A stretch of DNA of 13,761 nt, taken from positions 1 through 13,761 of the forward strand of contig JBFHEL010000068.1 in the NCBI GenBank assembly GCA_041584155.1, written 5' to 3'. The notes below the pieces were generated by a model that was given only the letters and a program-made list of their open reading frames with translations, did no database searches and was not told where the DNA came from. The number at the start of each line of letters is the position of its first letter. The stretch's first letter is position 1. Of this stretch, positions 1-6,823 are shown piece by piece. Source of the stretch: Saccharicrinis sp041584155. Lineage in GTDB: Bacteria > Bacteroidota > Bacteroidia > Bacteroidales > Marinilabiliaceae. Both the position numbers and the translations under genes were made by a program.

Positions 1-24
1 CAGTAAATACAAGGCAAAACGCTG

Positions 25-54
25 TTTGCTAACTTTTTAATTTTATTACATTTG
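25..54 (+). promoter_or_regulatory. Bacteroidota-type housekeeping promoter of the dCMP deaminase-S41 protease operon
   Basis: A -33 element TTTG (25-28) and a -7 element TACATTTG (47-54) are separated by 18 bases. This matches the known Bacteroidota primary-sigma consensus TTTG / TAnnTTTG. Transcription would begin near base 60, leaving a leader of about 25 bases before the ATG at 85. It also argues against the upstream TTG at 52 as a start, because that codon lies inside the -7 element. Confidence 0.7.
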
Positions 55-84
55 CTACCCTTGTTTATAAATGAGACCAAATAC

Positions 85-528
85 ATGAACGAAAAAGATT
101 TACCCACAGAAGAAAAACAGAACTTACTGGATAAAAGATATCTAAGAATGGCGTATATCTGGGCGGAGAATTCATATTGTAAACGCCGTCAGGTGGGAGC
201 ACTCATCGTTAAAGAGAAGATGATTATCAGTGATGGCTACAATGGTACTCCTTCGGGTTTTGAAAATAATTGTGAAGACATAAACAATATCACTAAACCA
301 TATGTTTTACATGCCGAAGCAAATGCAATAACCAAGGTAGCGCGCTCCAACAACAGCTCAGAGGGAGCTACCCTTTACGTAACTGCATCACCCTGTATTG
401 AATGTGCCAAATTAATTATACAGGCGGGTATTCAGCGGGTTGTATACAGCGAAAACTACCGTATTGAAGATGGTATAAATCTTTTAAACAGAGCAAAAAT
501 AGAAACTATTCATTTGAATATTAAATAA
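85..528 (+). CDS. dCMP deaminase family protein (ComEB-like zinc deaminase)
   Basis: This is a 147-residue zinc-dependent cytidine/deoxycytidylate deaminase, expected to convert dCMP to dUMP in the cytoplasm and so feed dTMP synthesis. The zinc site is plain: HAE with His76 and the proton-shuttling Glu78, then PCIEC with Cys104 and Cys107. The segment CKRRQVGA near residue 32 and the GYNGTPSGFEN stretch near residue 51 are typical of the dCMP deaminase branch rather than free-nucleoside deaminases. The frame is open back to a TTG at 52, but that codon sits in the promoter, so I use the ATG at 85. Length fits the family (about 140-150 residues). The S41 protease gene follows after 37 bases on the same strand, so the two are probably cotranscribed. 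I recall this pairing from other Bacteroidota. The exact substrate (dCMP versus a related nucleotide) is inferred. Confidence 0.93.
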   Translation: MNEKDLPTEEKQNLLDKRYLRMAYIWAENSYCKRRQVGALIVKEKMIISDGYNGTPSGFENNCEDINNITKPYVLHAEANAITKVARSNNSSEGATLYVTASPCIECAKLIIQAGIQRVVYSENYRIEDGINLLNRAKIETIHLNIK

Positions 529-565
529 TTAAACACTTACAGCATCAACTAAGAACACAAAGAAA

Positions 566-2176
566 ATGAGTTATAAAAACACCAAAAGACAAATCTTTCA
601 ACCTATACTCATAGCATTGATATTGATTTTAGGCATTTACATTGGTTATGCCGTTTTACCTGCCAAATTAGGCAAAAACAGATCACTGGTGATCTATCCA
701 CAAACCAATAAAATAGATGCTATCCTAAACCTGATTGAGGAAGAATATGTTGATACAGTCAACACTACAGAAATGCAAGAAAAGGTAATTCCTGAGTTAC
801 TAAAAAACCTGGATCCTCATACAGTTTATATTCCTGCCAAGGATCTGGAAAATGTGAATGAAGAACTGTCCAGTAATTTTGGGGGAATTGGCGTTCAGTT
901 CAGCATACAGAAGGATACGGTCATGGTGGTAGCCGTGGTTTCAGGCGGACCTTCCGAAAAAGTTGGTATTTTACCCGGTGATAGAATTGTTGCCGTTAAC
1001 GATAGTATCATTGCCGGCAATGGTATTCAAAACTCCGTAGTATTAAAATTATTACGCGGAGAAATGGGTACACAGGTAAATGTAGGCATTATCAGAAGAA
1101 ACCTGACCAAACCTTTAAATTTTGAAATTACACGAGGAAAAATTCCAATGTACAGCGTTGATGTTTCGTATATGGTGAATGATGAGACAGGGTACATTAA
1201 GGTAAGTCGTTTTGCAGCCAATACCTACAGTGAGTTTTTAACAGCATTAGCCAAACTTAAAGCCAACAGTTGTAAAAAAATTATTATCGACTTCAGAGGT
1301 AACTCCGGAGGATATCTGGATGTAGCCATTAATCTTTGTAATGAATTTTTACATGATAAGGATATGATTGTCTACACCGAAGGTAAATCAAATCCACGAC
1401 AAGAGGTGCATGCCAATGGGAAAGGAACATGTCAGGAAACAACCGTTGCTGTTTTAATAGATGAGTTCTCTGCCTCGGCCAGTGAAATTTTTGCCGGTGC
1501 CATTCAGGATAATGACCGCGGTATCATCGTAGGACGCCGATCCTTTGGCAAAGGTCTGGTACAAAATCAGATACCACTGCCCGATGGTTCAGCCTTACGC
1601 CTGACCATAGCAAGGTATTATACCCCTGCCGGAAGATGTATTCAAAAACCCTACGATAATGGCAATGAAGAATATTATAAGGACATCGTTGAACGCTATC
1701 AACATGGTGAGTTCTTTAATAAAGATAGCATCAGTATAAATGATTCACTTCAGTATACAACAAAAAAAGGACGCACGGTGTATGGCGGCGGTGGCATTAT
1801 GCCCGATTATTTTGTACCCAGAGATACCACAGACTTAACAAACTATTATTATCAGGTACGCGAAAACGGATTAATTTATCGCTTTGCTTTGGAGTATACG
1901 GATAACAACCGTAGTAAGATTGAGAGTTTCTCTACCGTAGAGCAAATTACCAACTACCTGAACAAACAGCCTATTTTACAGGATTTTGTTGATTACGCCT
2001 CATCGCATGGTGTGAAGATGAATGCTCCGGAATACCGACAATCAAAACACATCATCGAAACAGAGCTTCAAGCATATATTGCCAGAAACATTATTGACAA
2101 TGATGGTTTTTACCCAATTCTTGGTAAGATTGATGAAGTATTAACAGAAGCAGTAGAAAGACTCAGCGCAGAATAA
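566..2176 (+). CDS. S41 family C-terminal processing protease (CtpA/Prc-like), membrane-anchored
   Basis: This 536-residue serine protease belongs to the carboxy-terminal processing (tail-specific) family, which trims or degrades periplasmic proteins from the C-terminus. One hydrophobic segment at residues 13-32 after a basic N-terminus should anchor it in the inner membrane with the enzyme outside. A PDZ domain covers roughly residues 95-190, starting with FGGIGV at 105-110 and including the ILPGDRIVAVN stretch. The S41 core follows. In SASASE (302-307) the middle serine, Ser304, lies 25 residues before Lys329 of SFGKG, with Asp315 between them. That is the spacing I recall for E. coli Prc (Ser430, Asp441, Lys455), so the Ser/Lys catalytic pair looks intact. 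About 150 residues after the core are family-specific and of unknown role. The gene is second in an operon with the deaminase and ends at a strong terminator. Confidence 0.93.
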   Translation: MSYKNTKRQIFQPILIALILILGIYIGYAVLPAKLGKNRSLVIYPQTNKIDAILNLIEEEYVDTVNTTEMQEKVIPELLKNLDPHTVYIPAKDLENVNEELSSNFGGIGVQFSIQKDTVMVVAVVSGGPSEKVGILPGDRIVAVNDSIIAGNGIQNSVVLKLLRGEMGTQVNVGIIRRNLTKPLNFEITRGKIPMYSVDVSYMVNDETGYIKVSRFAANTYSEFLTALAKLKANSCKKIIIDFRGNSGGYLDVAINLCNEFLHDKDMIVYTEGKSNPRQEVHANGKGTCQETTVAVLIDEFSASASEIFAGAIQDNDRGIIVGRRSFGKGLVQNQIPLPDGSALRLTIARYYTPAGRCIQKPYDNGNEEYYKDIVERYQHGEFFNKDSISINDSLQYTTKKGRTVYGGGGIMPDYFVPRDTTDLTNYYYQVRENGLIYRFALEYTDNNRSKIESFSTVEQITNYLNKQPILQDFVDYASSHGVKMNAPEYRQSKHIIETELQAYIARNIIDNDGFYPILGKIDEVLTEAVERLSAE

Positions 2177-2192
2177 AAATACATCAAAGAAC

Positions 2193-2229
2193 AAAAAAGC
2201 CTCATCGATCTTTTCTTTGAGGCTTTTTT
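2193..2229 (+). terminator. Intrinsic terminator after the S41 protease gene
   Basis: A 12-base left arm (2193-2204, A6 then GCCTCA) pairs perfectly with 2218-2229 (TGAGGC then T6) around a 13-base loop. The T-run within the right arm makes a classic rho-independent terminator. Because it is A-stem-T, it could also work on the minus strand. It starts 17 bases after the stop codon and separates the protease operon from the next unit. Confidence 0.9.
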
Positions 2230-2282
2230 GATTGACAAGCAAACCTTATGCAGTAAATAGTTCCTATTATTCATCATCCACG

Positions 2283-2314
2283 GTGCCAAAATGGCATAAA
2301 GAAATTATTGGCAC
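2283..2314. repeat. Inverted repeat GTGCCAA...TTGGCAC overlapping the -24 element
   Basis: GTGCCAA (2283-2289) and TTGGCAC (2308-2314) are perfect 7-base inverted arms around 18 bases. A third TGGCA copy sits between them at 2292-2296 and forms a tighter inverted pair with TGCCA at 2284-2288. The right arm is also the -24 element of the putative sigma-54 promoter, so a protein bound here would compete with, or act beside, polymerase. Its function is inferred. Confidence 0.4.
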
Positions 2315-2332
2315 AAAAAATGCTTAACTTTG
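2308..2332 (+). promoter_or_regulatory. Putative sigma-54 promoter, overlapped by a housekeeping-like -7 element
   Basis: TGGCAC (2309-2314), five A residues and ATGCT (2320-2324) match the sigma-54 consensus TGGCAC-N5-TTGCW with one mismatch. The diagnostic GG (2310-2311) and GC (2322-2323) are exactly 10 bases apart, as required. TAACTTTG at 2325-2332 also fits the Bacteroidota -7 consensus TAnnTTTG, but no TTTG or TTG lies at the right distance upstream. Transcription from the sigma-54 site would begin near 2335, about 40 bases before the small membrane protein gene. Confidence 0.5.
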
Positions 2333-2374
2333 TAATATCATACCTAATCTTTTATCATTTAAAAGCATTATATC

Positions 2375-2632
2375 ATGTTAATAGGTTTATTTAGAACAGT
2401 ATTTTTTATAATCATCTTTTACTACATCTTTAAATTCATTGCACGCGTTGTTCTTCCCTTATTTATTGCCAACAGGGTAAATCATATGAGAAATCAGGGA
2501 AATAATCTGAATGATTATGCCAACCAAAAGAAAAAAGAAGAGGGAAAGGTGACTATTCAAAAAGGAAAACCTTCCCAAAAAATTACCACAGAAGATATGG
2601 GAGAATATGTCTCATATGAAGAAGTGAAATAA
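2375..2632 (+). CDS. Small DUF4834-like membrane protein
   Basis: This 85-residue protein has one strongly hydrophobic segment (about residues 3-34) followed by a charged Lys/Glu/Gln-rich tail, so it is probably a single- or hairpin-pass inner-membrane protein with a cytoplasmic tail. The overall form, including the RTVFFIIIFYYIFKFIARVVLP-type start (a hydrophobic run broken by Lys20 and Arg24) and the C-terminal GEYVSYEEVK, matches what I remember of DUF4834 proteins in Bacteroidota. No biochemical role is known to me. It sits 40 bases downstream of a sigma-54-like promoter and 86 bases before the bd-like oxidase pair on the same strand, with no intrinsic terminator between. It may be cotranscribed with the oxidase, though nothing in the protein itself points to respiration. 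The ATG at 2375 is the first in frame. Confidence 0.82.
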   Translation: MLIGLFRTVFFIIIFYYIFKFIARVVLPLFIANRVNHMRNQGNNLNDYANQKKKEEGKVTIQKGKPSQKITTEDMGEYVSYEEVK

Positions 2633-2660
2633 AGAAGAAAACAAATTACAGCATTTTGTG

Positions 2661-2713
2661 TTGGTTGTTAAAAGTTTAATGACTATATTTTAGATCATTT
2701 TGCAAACAACCAA
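2661..2713 (+). repeat. 9-base inverted repeat directly before the first oxidase gene
   Basis: TTGGTTGTT (2661-2669) and AACAACCAA (2705-2713) are perfectly complementary across 35 bases, and the right arm ends 5 bases before the ATG at 2719. In a transcript coming from upstream this could fold into a stem covering the translation-initiation region. As DNA it could be a pair of operator half-sites flanking the putative local promoter. Its function is inferred. Confidence 0.4.
2665..2691 (+). promoter_or_regulatory. Possible local promoter of the bd-like oxidase genes
   Basis: TTG (2665-2667), 16 bases and TATATTTT (2684-2691) resemble the Bacteroidota TTG-N17-TAnnTTTG arrangement, with the final G of the -7 element replaced by T. 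A start near 2698 would give a leader of about 20 bases. Spacing and match are imperfect, so this is tentative. Confidence 0.3.
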
Positions 2714-2718
2714 TAAAT

Positions 2719-4146
2719 ATGGATTTTCCTCTATTTCATTTAGACTTTATGGGCAACCGTATGCTGGTTGCTGTTATTGCTATCATTCATGTATTAATTA
2801 ATCATGCAATAGCTGTTGGTTTTATTCCCCTCATCACACTGATGGAATATATGGGATATAAAACAGAAAAAATAAATCCTGAGCGTAGCGCTTCCTGGGA
2901 CAAATTTTCCTATAAACTTTTATTTGTTTCCTTTATCATTACCACAACTGTTGGGGCACTTACAGGTGTAGGCATTTGGTTTGCTGCAGCATTGGTGAAT
3001 CCTGCTTCCATCGCCAGTCTTATTCGTGTATTTTACATGGCCTGGTTCTTTGAATGGATTATTTTCGTTACCGAAGTGAGTCTTATTATGATTTATTACC
3101 TCACCTGGAAACGTTCTGAGAAAAGCAGAAAAGCAAAAAAACAACATATCCTGTTCGGGGCCGTTCTTTCTATTTTTTCATGGTTTACCATGGCTATCAT
3201 TGTTGCTATTCTTGGTTTTATGATGGATCCGGGTAACTGGTTAAGTGAAAATACATTCTGGTCGGGCATATTCAATCCATTATATATGCCACAACTGATA
3301 TTCCGCACCGGACTAGCCATGATGATGGGGGGAATGTTTGCCTTATTTCTCTCTTCATTCTTTCTTAAAAAAGAAAATCCCGTTAAAGTACCTGCAACCC
3401 GGGTAATGACCTTATGGACCTTATTCTGGACACCCATAGCCCTTTTAGGTGCCTATATTTATTATATAAAAATACCTACCTATATGACAGGCAATCTGCC
3501 CGTTGCCTTGGGTACTCAGGCTTTTCAGGACTGGTACCACTCATTAATTTATGTGGTAATAGGGGGCGTTAGCATTGCCGTACTGGTTAGCCTGGCTTTA
3601 CTCTGGAAGCCACGCAGCTTTCCTAAGGTATGGCTTTGGATTCCACTGTTTTTTTTGTTTGGGTTTTTAGGCACCTTTGAGCGCCTTCGCGAATTTATCA
3701 GAAAACCCTATGTGATTGCCGATTACATGTATGCCAATGGATTGCTTAAGCAAGATTACCCCTTGTACAAACGCGATGGCATTCTACCCTATTCGTCATT
3801 TACCAGTACTCCCAAAGTAACTGAGCGCAATAAACTTGAGGCGGGAGAAAATGTATTTAAAATAGCATGTACCCGTTGCCATACCACGCAGGGCATTAAC
3901 TCCATAATAACTAACTTTGAAACGATGTATGGCGCAGATAAGCCCTTTGATGCAGAAGCCATGAAAGCTTATGTGGAAGGGATGCATAATGTAAAAACAT
4001 ATATGCCTCCATTCCCGGGCAATGAAGTGGAACTGGATGCCCTGATCGCTTATATTATCGATCTACGTAAACATCCTAAAAAACTGGAAGGCGTTCAGAC
4101 CAATGGCACATCTGTTAATCCTTACGACTTAAACCCGTCAAAATAA
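2719..4146 (+). CDS. Cytochrome bd-like oxidase subunit I with C-terminal cytochrome c domain
   Basis: This 475-residue membrane protein has about eight transmembrane helices (residues 15 to about 320) followed by a class I cytochrome c domain. CydA-like features are visible: an N-terminal helix with His24 (and His29) ending in LMEY; a third helix with two glutamates in FFEWIIFVTE; and EFIRKPY (325-331), which aligns residue for residue with the CydA EMGRQPW signature. The loop after helix 6 (residues 250-273) is only about 24 residues, far shorter than the quinol-binding Q-loop of classical CydA. Heme c attaches at CTRCH (384-388), with Met429 of YMPPF as the likely axial ligand. The second subunit gene starts 31 bases downstream. 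Likely role: terminal reduction of oxygen in the inner membrane, using a c-type or other donor. Databases often label such proteins cytochrome ubiquinol oxidase subunit I; I infer the donor, not the fold. Confidence 0.85.
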   Translation: MDFPLFHLDFMGNRMLVAVIAIIHVLINHAIAVGFIPLITLMEYMGYKTEKINPERSASWDKFSYKLLFVSFIITTTVGALTGVGIWFAAALVNPASIASLIRVFYMAWFFEWIIFVTEVSLIMIYYLTWKRSEKSRKAKKQHILFGAVLSIFSWFTMAIIVAILGFMMDPGNWLSENTFWSGIFNPLYMPQLIFRTGLAMMMGGMFALFLSSFFLKKENPVKVPATRVMTLWTLFWTPIALLGAYIYYIKIPTYMTGNLPVALGTQAFQDWYHSLIYVVIGGVSIAVLVSLALLWKPRSFPKVWLWIPLFFLFGFLGTFERLREFIRKPYVIADYMYANGLLKQDYPLYKRDGILPYSSFTSTPKVTERNKLEAGENVFKIACTRCHTTQGINSIITNFETMYGADKPFDAEAMKAYVEGMHNVKTYMPPFPGNEVELDALIAYIIDLRKHPKKLEGVQTNGTSVNPYDLNPSK

Positions 4147-4177
4147 AACAATCTGTTAACCGTAAATCCTCATACAT

Positions 4178-5485
4178 ATGTTCATTCAAACACAATTGGT
4201 ACCCAAAGATATTCCGCTGGCCTTACCCTTACCGGAATGGTTGCTCATTGCCTTGCTGATACTTTCTTTTCTGTTACATATACTATTTGTGAACCTAATG
4301 GTGGGTGGTTCTATACTCACTCTCTGGTACGAAGGAAAAGGATTAAAAGACAAGAGGTATGATTCGTTAGCCTATGAGATAGCACAAACAATTACGGTGA
4401 ATAAAAGCCTGGCTGTTGTATTAGGTGTAGCACCTCTACTGTCTATCAATGTGCTATATACCATTTACTTTTATTCGGCCAATGCACTCACAGGAAGTTA
4501 CTGGATTTTACTGGTTCCTTTGGTGGCCTTTGTCTTTTTACTGTTGTACGCACATAAATATACCTGGAAAATATTGCAAGACAATAAAGCGCTGCATATA
4601 TCAATCATTGCCCTTGCTGTGGCTTGCTTTTTATTTATCCCCTTTATTTTTCTGGCTAATATTAACCTCATGCTGTTTCCTGAAAAATGGGGCGATGTAC
4701 ATGGTTTCTTTTCTACCTTAGCTCTACCCAATGTTCTTCCCCGATATTTTCATTTTATAGTGGCCTCATTGGCAATAACCGGCTTGTTTATGTTTTACTA
4801 CATCAGCCGCAAATCATTTGAATTTAAAGAGAAGCTGGTGGGGTTCAGCAAATATGAATTACAGCGTAAATTTTACAGTCTCGCTTTTGGTGCGACGGTA
4901 TCGCAATTTCTATGGGGTTCATTGGTTTTTATAACCCTACCTTCCAAAGGAGTTGACTGGAATTTATTCTGGATTATTGCCTCAGGTGTATGCTTTGCCA
5001 TTCCGGCAATGATTTTAATGTGGAAAGAAATTACAGGTCCGCAGGAAAAAATGGGTCGCCATTTTTATAAAGTAGTTTCCTTACTTACTATTACCGTTCT
5101 TTTCATGGGCACCGGACGTCATACCTATCGGGCCAATGCCTTGGAGCCACATCAAAAACTGATGGCCGAACGTACAGCCCGCCATATAGAAATGGTTAAG
5201 CAAGCTACCCTGGAAGCTGAGATGGGCATTGCAAACGAACCCGACCTCCCCCCTGGTGAAAGACTCTTTAAGCAATATTGTGCCGTCTGCCATAAAATAA
5301 ATGACCGTTTGGTTGGTCCACCTGTCATCGAAATGATTGACGTGTACAAAAATGACTTTGAGGCATTTAAAGCATGGGTGAGAGTACCTGGAAGAAAAAG
5401 AATGGATTACCCGGCTATGACTGGATTCCCCCAACTAACCGATGAAGAATTAAATGATTTGGGAGATTATATATTTGAACAATAA
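4178..5485 (+). CDS. Second bd-like oxidase subunit: CydA-like membrane protein with C-terminal cytochrome c
   Basis: This 435-residue protein has about eight hydrophobic helices (residues 18 to about 311) and a C-terminal class I cytochrome c domain. The first helix holds His34 in HILFVNLMVG, nearly identical to the CydA heme-ligand motif HFLFVPLTLG. After the last helix comes GRHTY (313-317), a degenerate version of the CydA GRQPW signature whose preceding glutamate is missing. Between about residues 320 and 355 is a charged, probably helical linker. Heme c attaches at CAVCH (368-372), with Met414 of YPAM as the likely axial ligand (Met409 is the alternative). It therefore looks like a diverged CydA-type subunit rather than a typical CydB. 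The start is an ATG 31 bases after the upstream partner, so the pair should form one operon and one complex. No terminator is evident downstream. Confidence 0.8.
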   Translation: MFIQTQLVPKDIPLALPLPEWLLIALLILSFLLHILFVNLMVGGSILTLWYEGKGLKDKRYDSLAYEIAQTITVNKSLAVVLGVAPLLSINVLYTIYFYSANALTGSYWILLVPLVAFVFLLLYAHKYTWKILQDNKALHISIIALAVACFLFIPFIFLANINLMLFPEKWGDVHGFFSTLALPNVLPRYFHFIVASLAITGLFMFYYISRKSFEFKEKLVGFSKYELQRKFYSLAFGATVSQFLWGSLVFITLPSKGVDWNLFWIIASGVCFAIPAMILMWKEITGPQEKMGRHFYKVVSLLTITVLFMGTGRHTYRANALEPHQKLMAERTARHIEMVKQATLEAEMGIANEPDLPPGERLFKQYCAVCHKINDRLVGPPVIEMIDVYKNDFEAFKAWVRVPGRKRMDYPAMTGFPQLTDEELNDLGDYIFEQ

Positions 5486-5547
5486 CAATATACCAACAAA
5501 GCTGCATTAAAATAAACCAATTGACCTTCATCATATGCTGGCTACCA

Positions 5548-5578
5548 TTGTGAGTAATCACGAAATTAACTTACTTTG
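5548..5578 (+). promoter_or_regulatory. Putative promoter for the secreted protein-RlpA pair
   Basis: TTG (5548-5550) and TTACTTTG (5571-5578), separated by 20 bases, resemble the Bacteroidota TTTG / TAnnTTTG promoter with one mismatch in the -7 element. A start near 5585 would give an unusually long leader of about 140 bases before the ATG at 5723. I see no strong structure or known riboswitch in that leader. Confidence 0.4.
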
Positions 5579-5722
5579 CAAGCGGATTACACACCATCAA
5601 AGTGTACTCTCTGGGTTTATTGGCATAAATGCATAGGCTTATCATTGCTTAAAAGACACCCCGAGATAATCAGCACCCGATTATTTAAAATAGCTCATTC
5701 ACACGTATTTAGAAGAAATAAA

Positions 5723-6238
5723 ATGATGACAAAAACAAAAAGGACAGCTAAATTAATTCTATTGGCATTTGCACTTTTGTTAATAAATGAGGTATGCGAG
5801 GCCAAAACAACAAGTGGATATATTATCACCAATGACAATGATACAATCAAAGGCACAATCAGATTATTTACTTTCAATCGTAGAGACGGTGGATTTAATC
5901 TGCATAATATCAGCCTGGAAATGTGCTATTTGGAAATTCCTTTTCGTAAATCTGATCAGAAAAAATATACCATCTATAAGCCGGATGATATTAAAGGCTA
6001 TGGCTTTACCTATAAGGGTGTACCCTATGAGTTTAAAACATTTTTAATTGAATCGAAAAGTCTCTCTTTAGCAGAGAAAAAACAAAATCATTTTTTACAA
6101 TATGTATACAATCAAAAAGAGCATAAAGTATACCGCCACCAAACCTATGTAAGAAAGGATGCGGAAGGAAATTTAGAACCTAAATATATTTTTTACATTT
6201 ATAATGAAGAAAAGGGAATAACAAAAATTAATCAATAA
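5723..6238 (+). CDS. Secreted protein of unknown function
   Basis: I do not recognise a characterised family. The 171-residue product starts with a clear signal peptide: basic MMTKTKRTAK, a hydrophobic core to about residue 22, and likely cleavage after CEA (residue 27). The mature part is about 145 residues, hydrophilic, rich in Lys and Tyr and predicted to be mostly beta. It opens with GYIITNDNDTIKGTI, a pattern I recall from many uncharacterised exported Bacteroidota proteins. No catalytic motif or lipobox is visible. The frame is open back to a TTG at 5576, but that codon overlaps a promoter-like element and the extra 49 residues would bury the signal peptide, so I choose the ATG at 5723 (a second ATG follows at once), preceded by purine-rich AGAAGAAATAAA. 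The RlpA-like gene begins 35 bases after its stop, so the two may be cotranscribed. Confidence 0.75.
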   Translation: MMTKTKRTAKLILLAFALLLINEVCEAKTTSGYIITNDNDTIKGTIRLFTFNRRDGGFNLHNISLEMCYLEIPFRKSDQKKYTIYKPDDIKGYGFTYKGVPYEFKTFLIESKSLSLAEKKQNHFLQYVYNQKEHKVYRHQTYVRKDAEGNLEPKYIFYIYNEEKGITKINQ

Positions 6239-6273
6239 CAACAGCTTTCTCTAAGCTTTCATTGCAGGTAATC

Positions 6274-6663
6274 ATGACAACACACATCACTCCACCCAAA
6301 TCCGGCATAAACAAAAGCATCACTTTATTTATGCTATTGTTTTTTATTTTTACACACTCTGTTTTTGCAAAAGAGGAAGGAAAAGCATCCTATTATGCAG
6401 ACAAATTTGAAGGAAGAAAGACTGCCAGCGGGGAGATTTACTCACACGAGTTAAAAACAGCAGCGCATCGTAGTCTTCCCTTTGGAACTCTGGTAAAAGT
6501 CACTAACCTGAATAACCAAAAGAGTGTGATCGTTAAAATAAATGACCGCGGTCCCTTTATAAAAAACAGGGTGATAGATTTATCAAAAAGCGCTGCTGAA
6601 GACATCGGAGCCGTATGCGATGGTATTATTGATGTGCTTGTAGAAATAATAGAACAACAGTAG
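6274..6663 (+). CDS. RlpA-like double-psi beta-barrel protein (septal ring lytic transglycosylase family)
   Basis: This 129-residue exported protein has a signal peptide (hydrophobic residues 16-30, likely cleavage after HSVFA at 32) and a single RlpA-type double-psi beta-barrel domain from about 35 to 127. Hallmarks include GKASYYADKFEGRKTASGE, TAAHRSLPFGT, VKINDRGPF and RVIDLSKSAAEDIG. Glu54, His65 and Asp91 are spaced 11 and 26 apart, as I recall for the active-site residues of Pseudomonas RlpA (Glu120, His131, Asp157), so lytic transglycosylase activity on peptidoglycan is plausible. There is no SPOR domain, which larger RlpA proteins use to find denuded septal glycan, so localisation may depend on another protein. 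There is no lipobox either. I use the ATG at 6274 rather than the TTG at 6262. A weak hairpin (AACAG-TAG-CTGTTTT, 6656-6670) overlaps the stop codon. Confidence 0.88.
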   Translation: MTTHITPPKSGINKSITLFMLLFFIFTHSVFAKEEGKASYYADKFEGRKTASGEIYSHELKTAAHRSLPFGTLVKVTNLNNQKSVIVKINDRGPFIKNRVIDLSKSAAEDIGAVCDGIIDVLVEIIEQQ

Positions 6664-6751
6664 CTGTTTTAGAGCCAGACAAGAACATTCTAAACACTAA
6701 CTCTTTAGATAAAAACTCTTGTTTATTTATCTTAAAAAATAAAAACTGACC

Positions 6752-6781
6752 TTTACACAAAGAAAACTTATCCTATATTTG
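6752..6781 (+). promoter_or_regulatory. Putative promoter of the alpha/beta hydrolase gene
   Basis: TATATTTG (6774-6781) is a perfect Bacteroidota -7 element. TTTA (6752-6755), 18 bases upstream, is a one-mismatch -33 element. Transcription from about 6788 would give a leader of about 128 bases containing the repeats described at 6824-6890. Confidence 0.5.
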
Positions 6782-6823
6782 ACATTGAAACCGCAGTGAA
6801 ATACCCTTTAATCGTATCATTGC

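Noticed and set aside
5640..5710. Weak hairpin ATAATC...GATTAT in the long leader of the secreted protein, considered as a riboswitch.
   Set aside because: The six-base AT-rich stem has no surrounding conserved architecture of any riboswitch class I know.
5576..5722. N-terminal extension of the secreted protein from a TTG codon.
   Set aside because: The TTG lies in a promoter-like element, the added residues resemble nothing, and the extension would bury an obvious signal peptide that begins at 5723.
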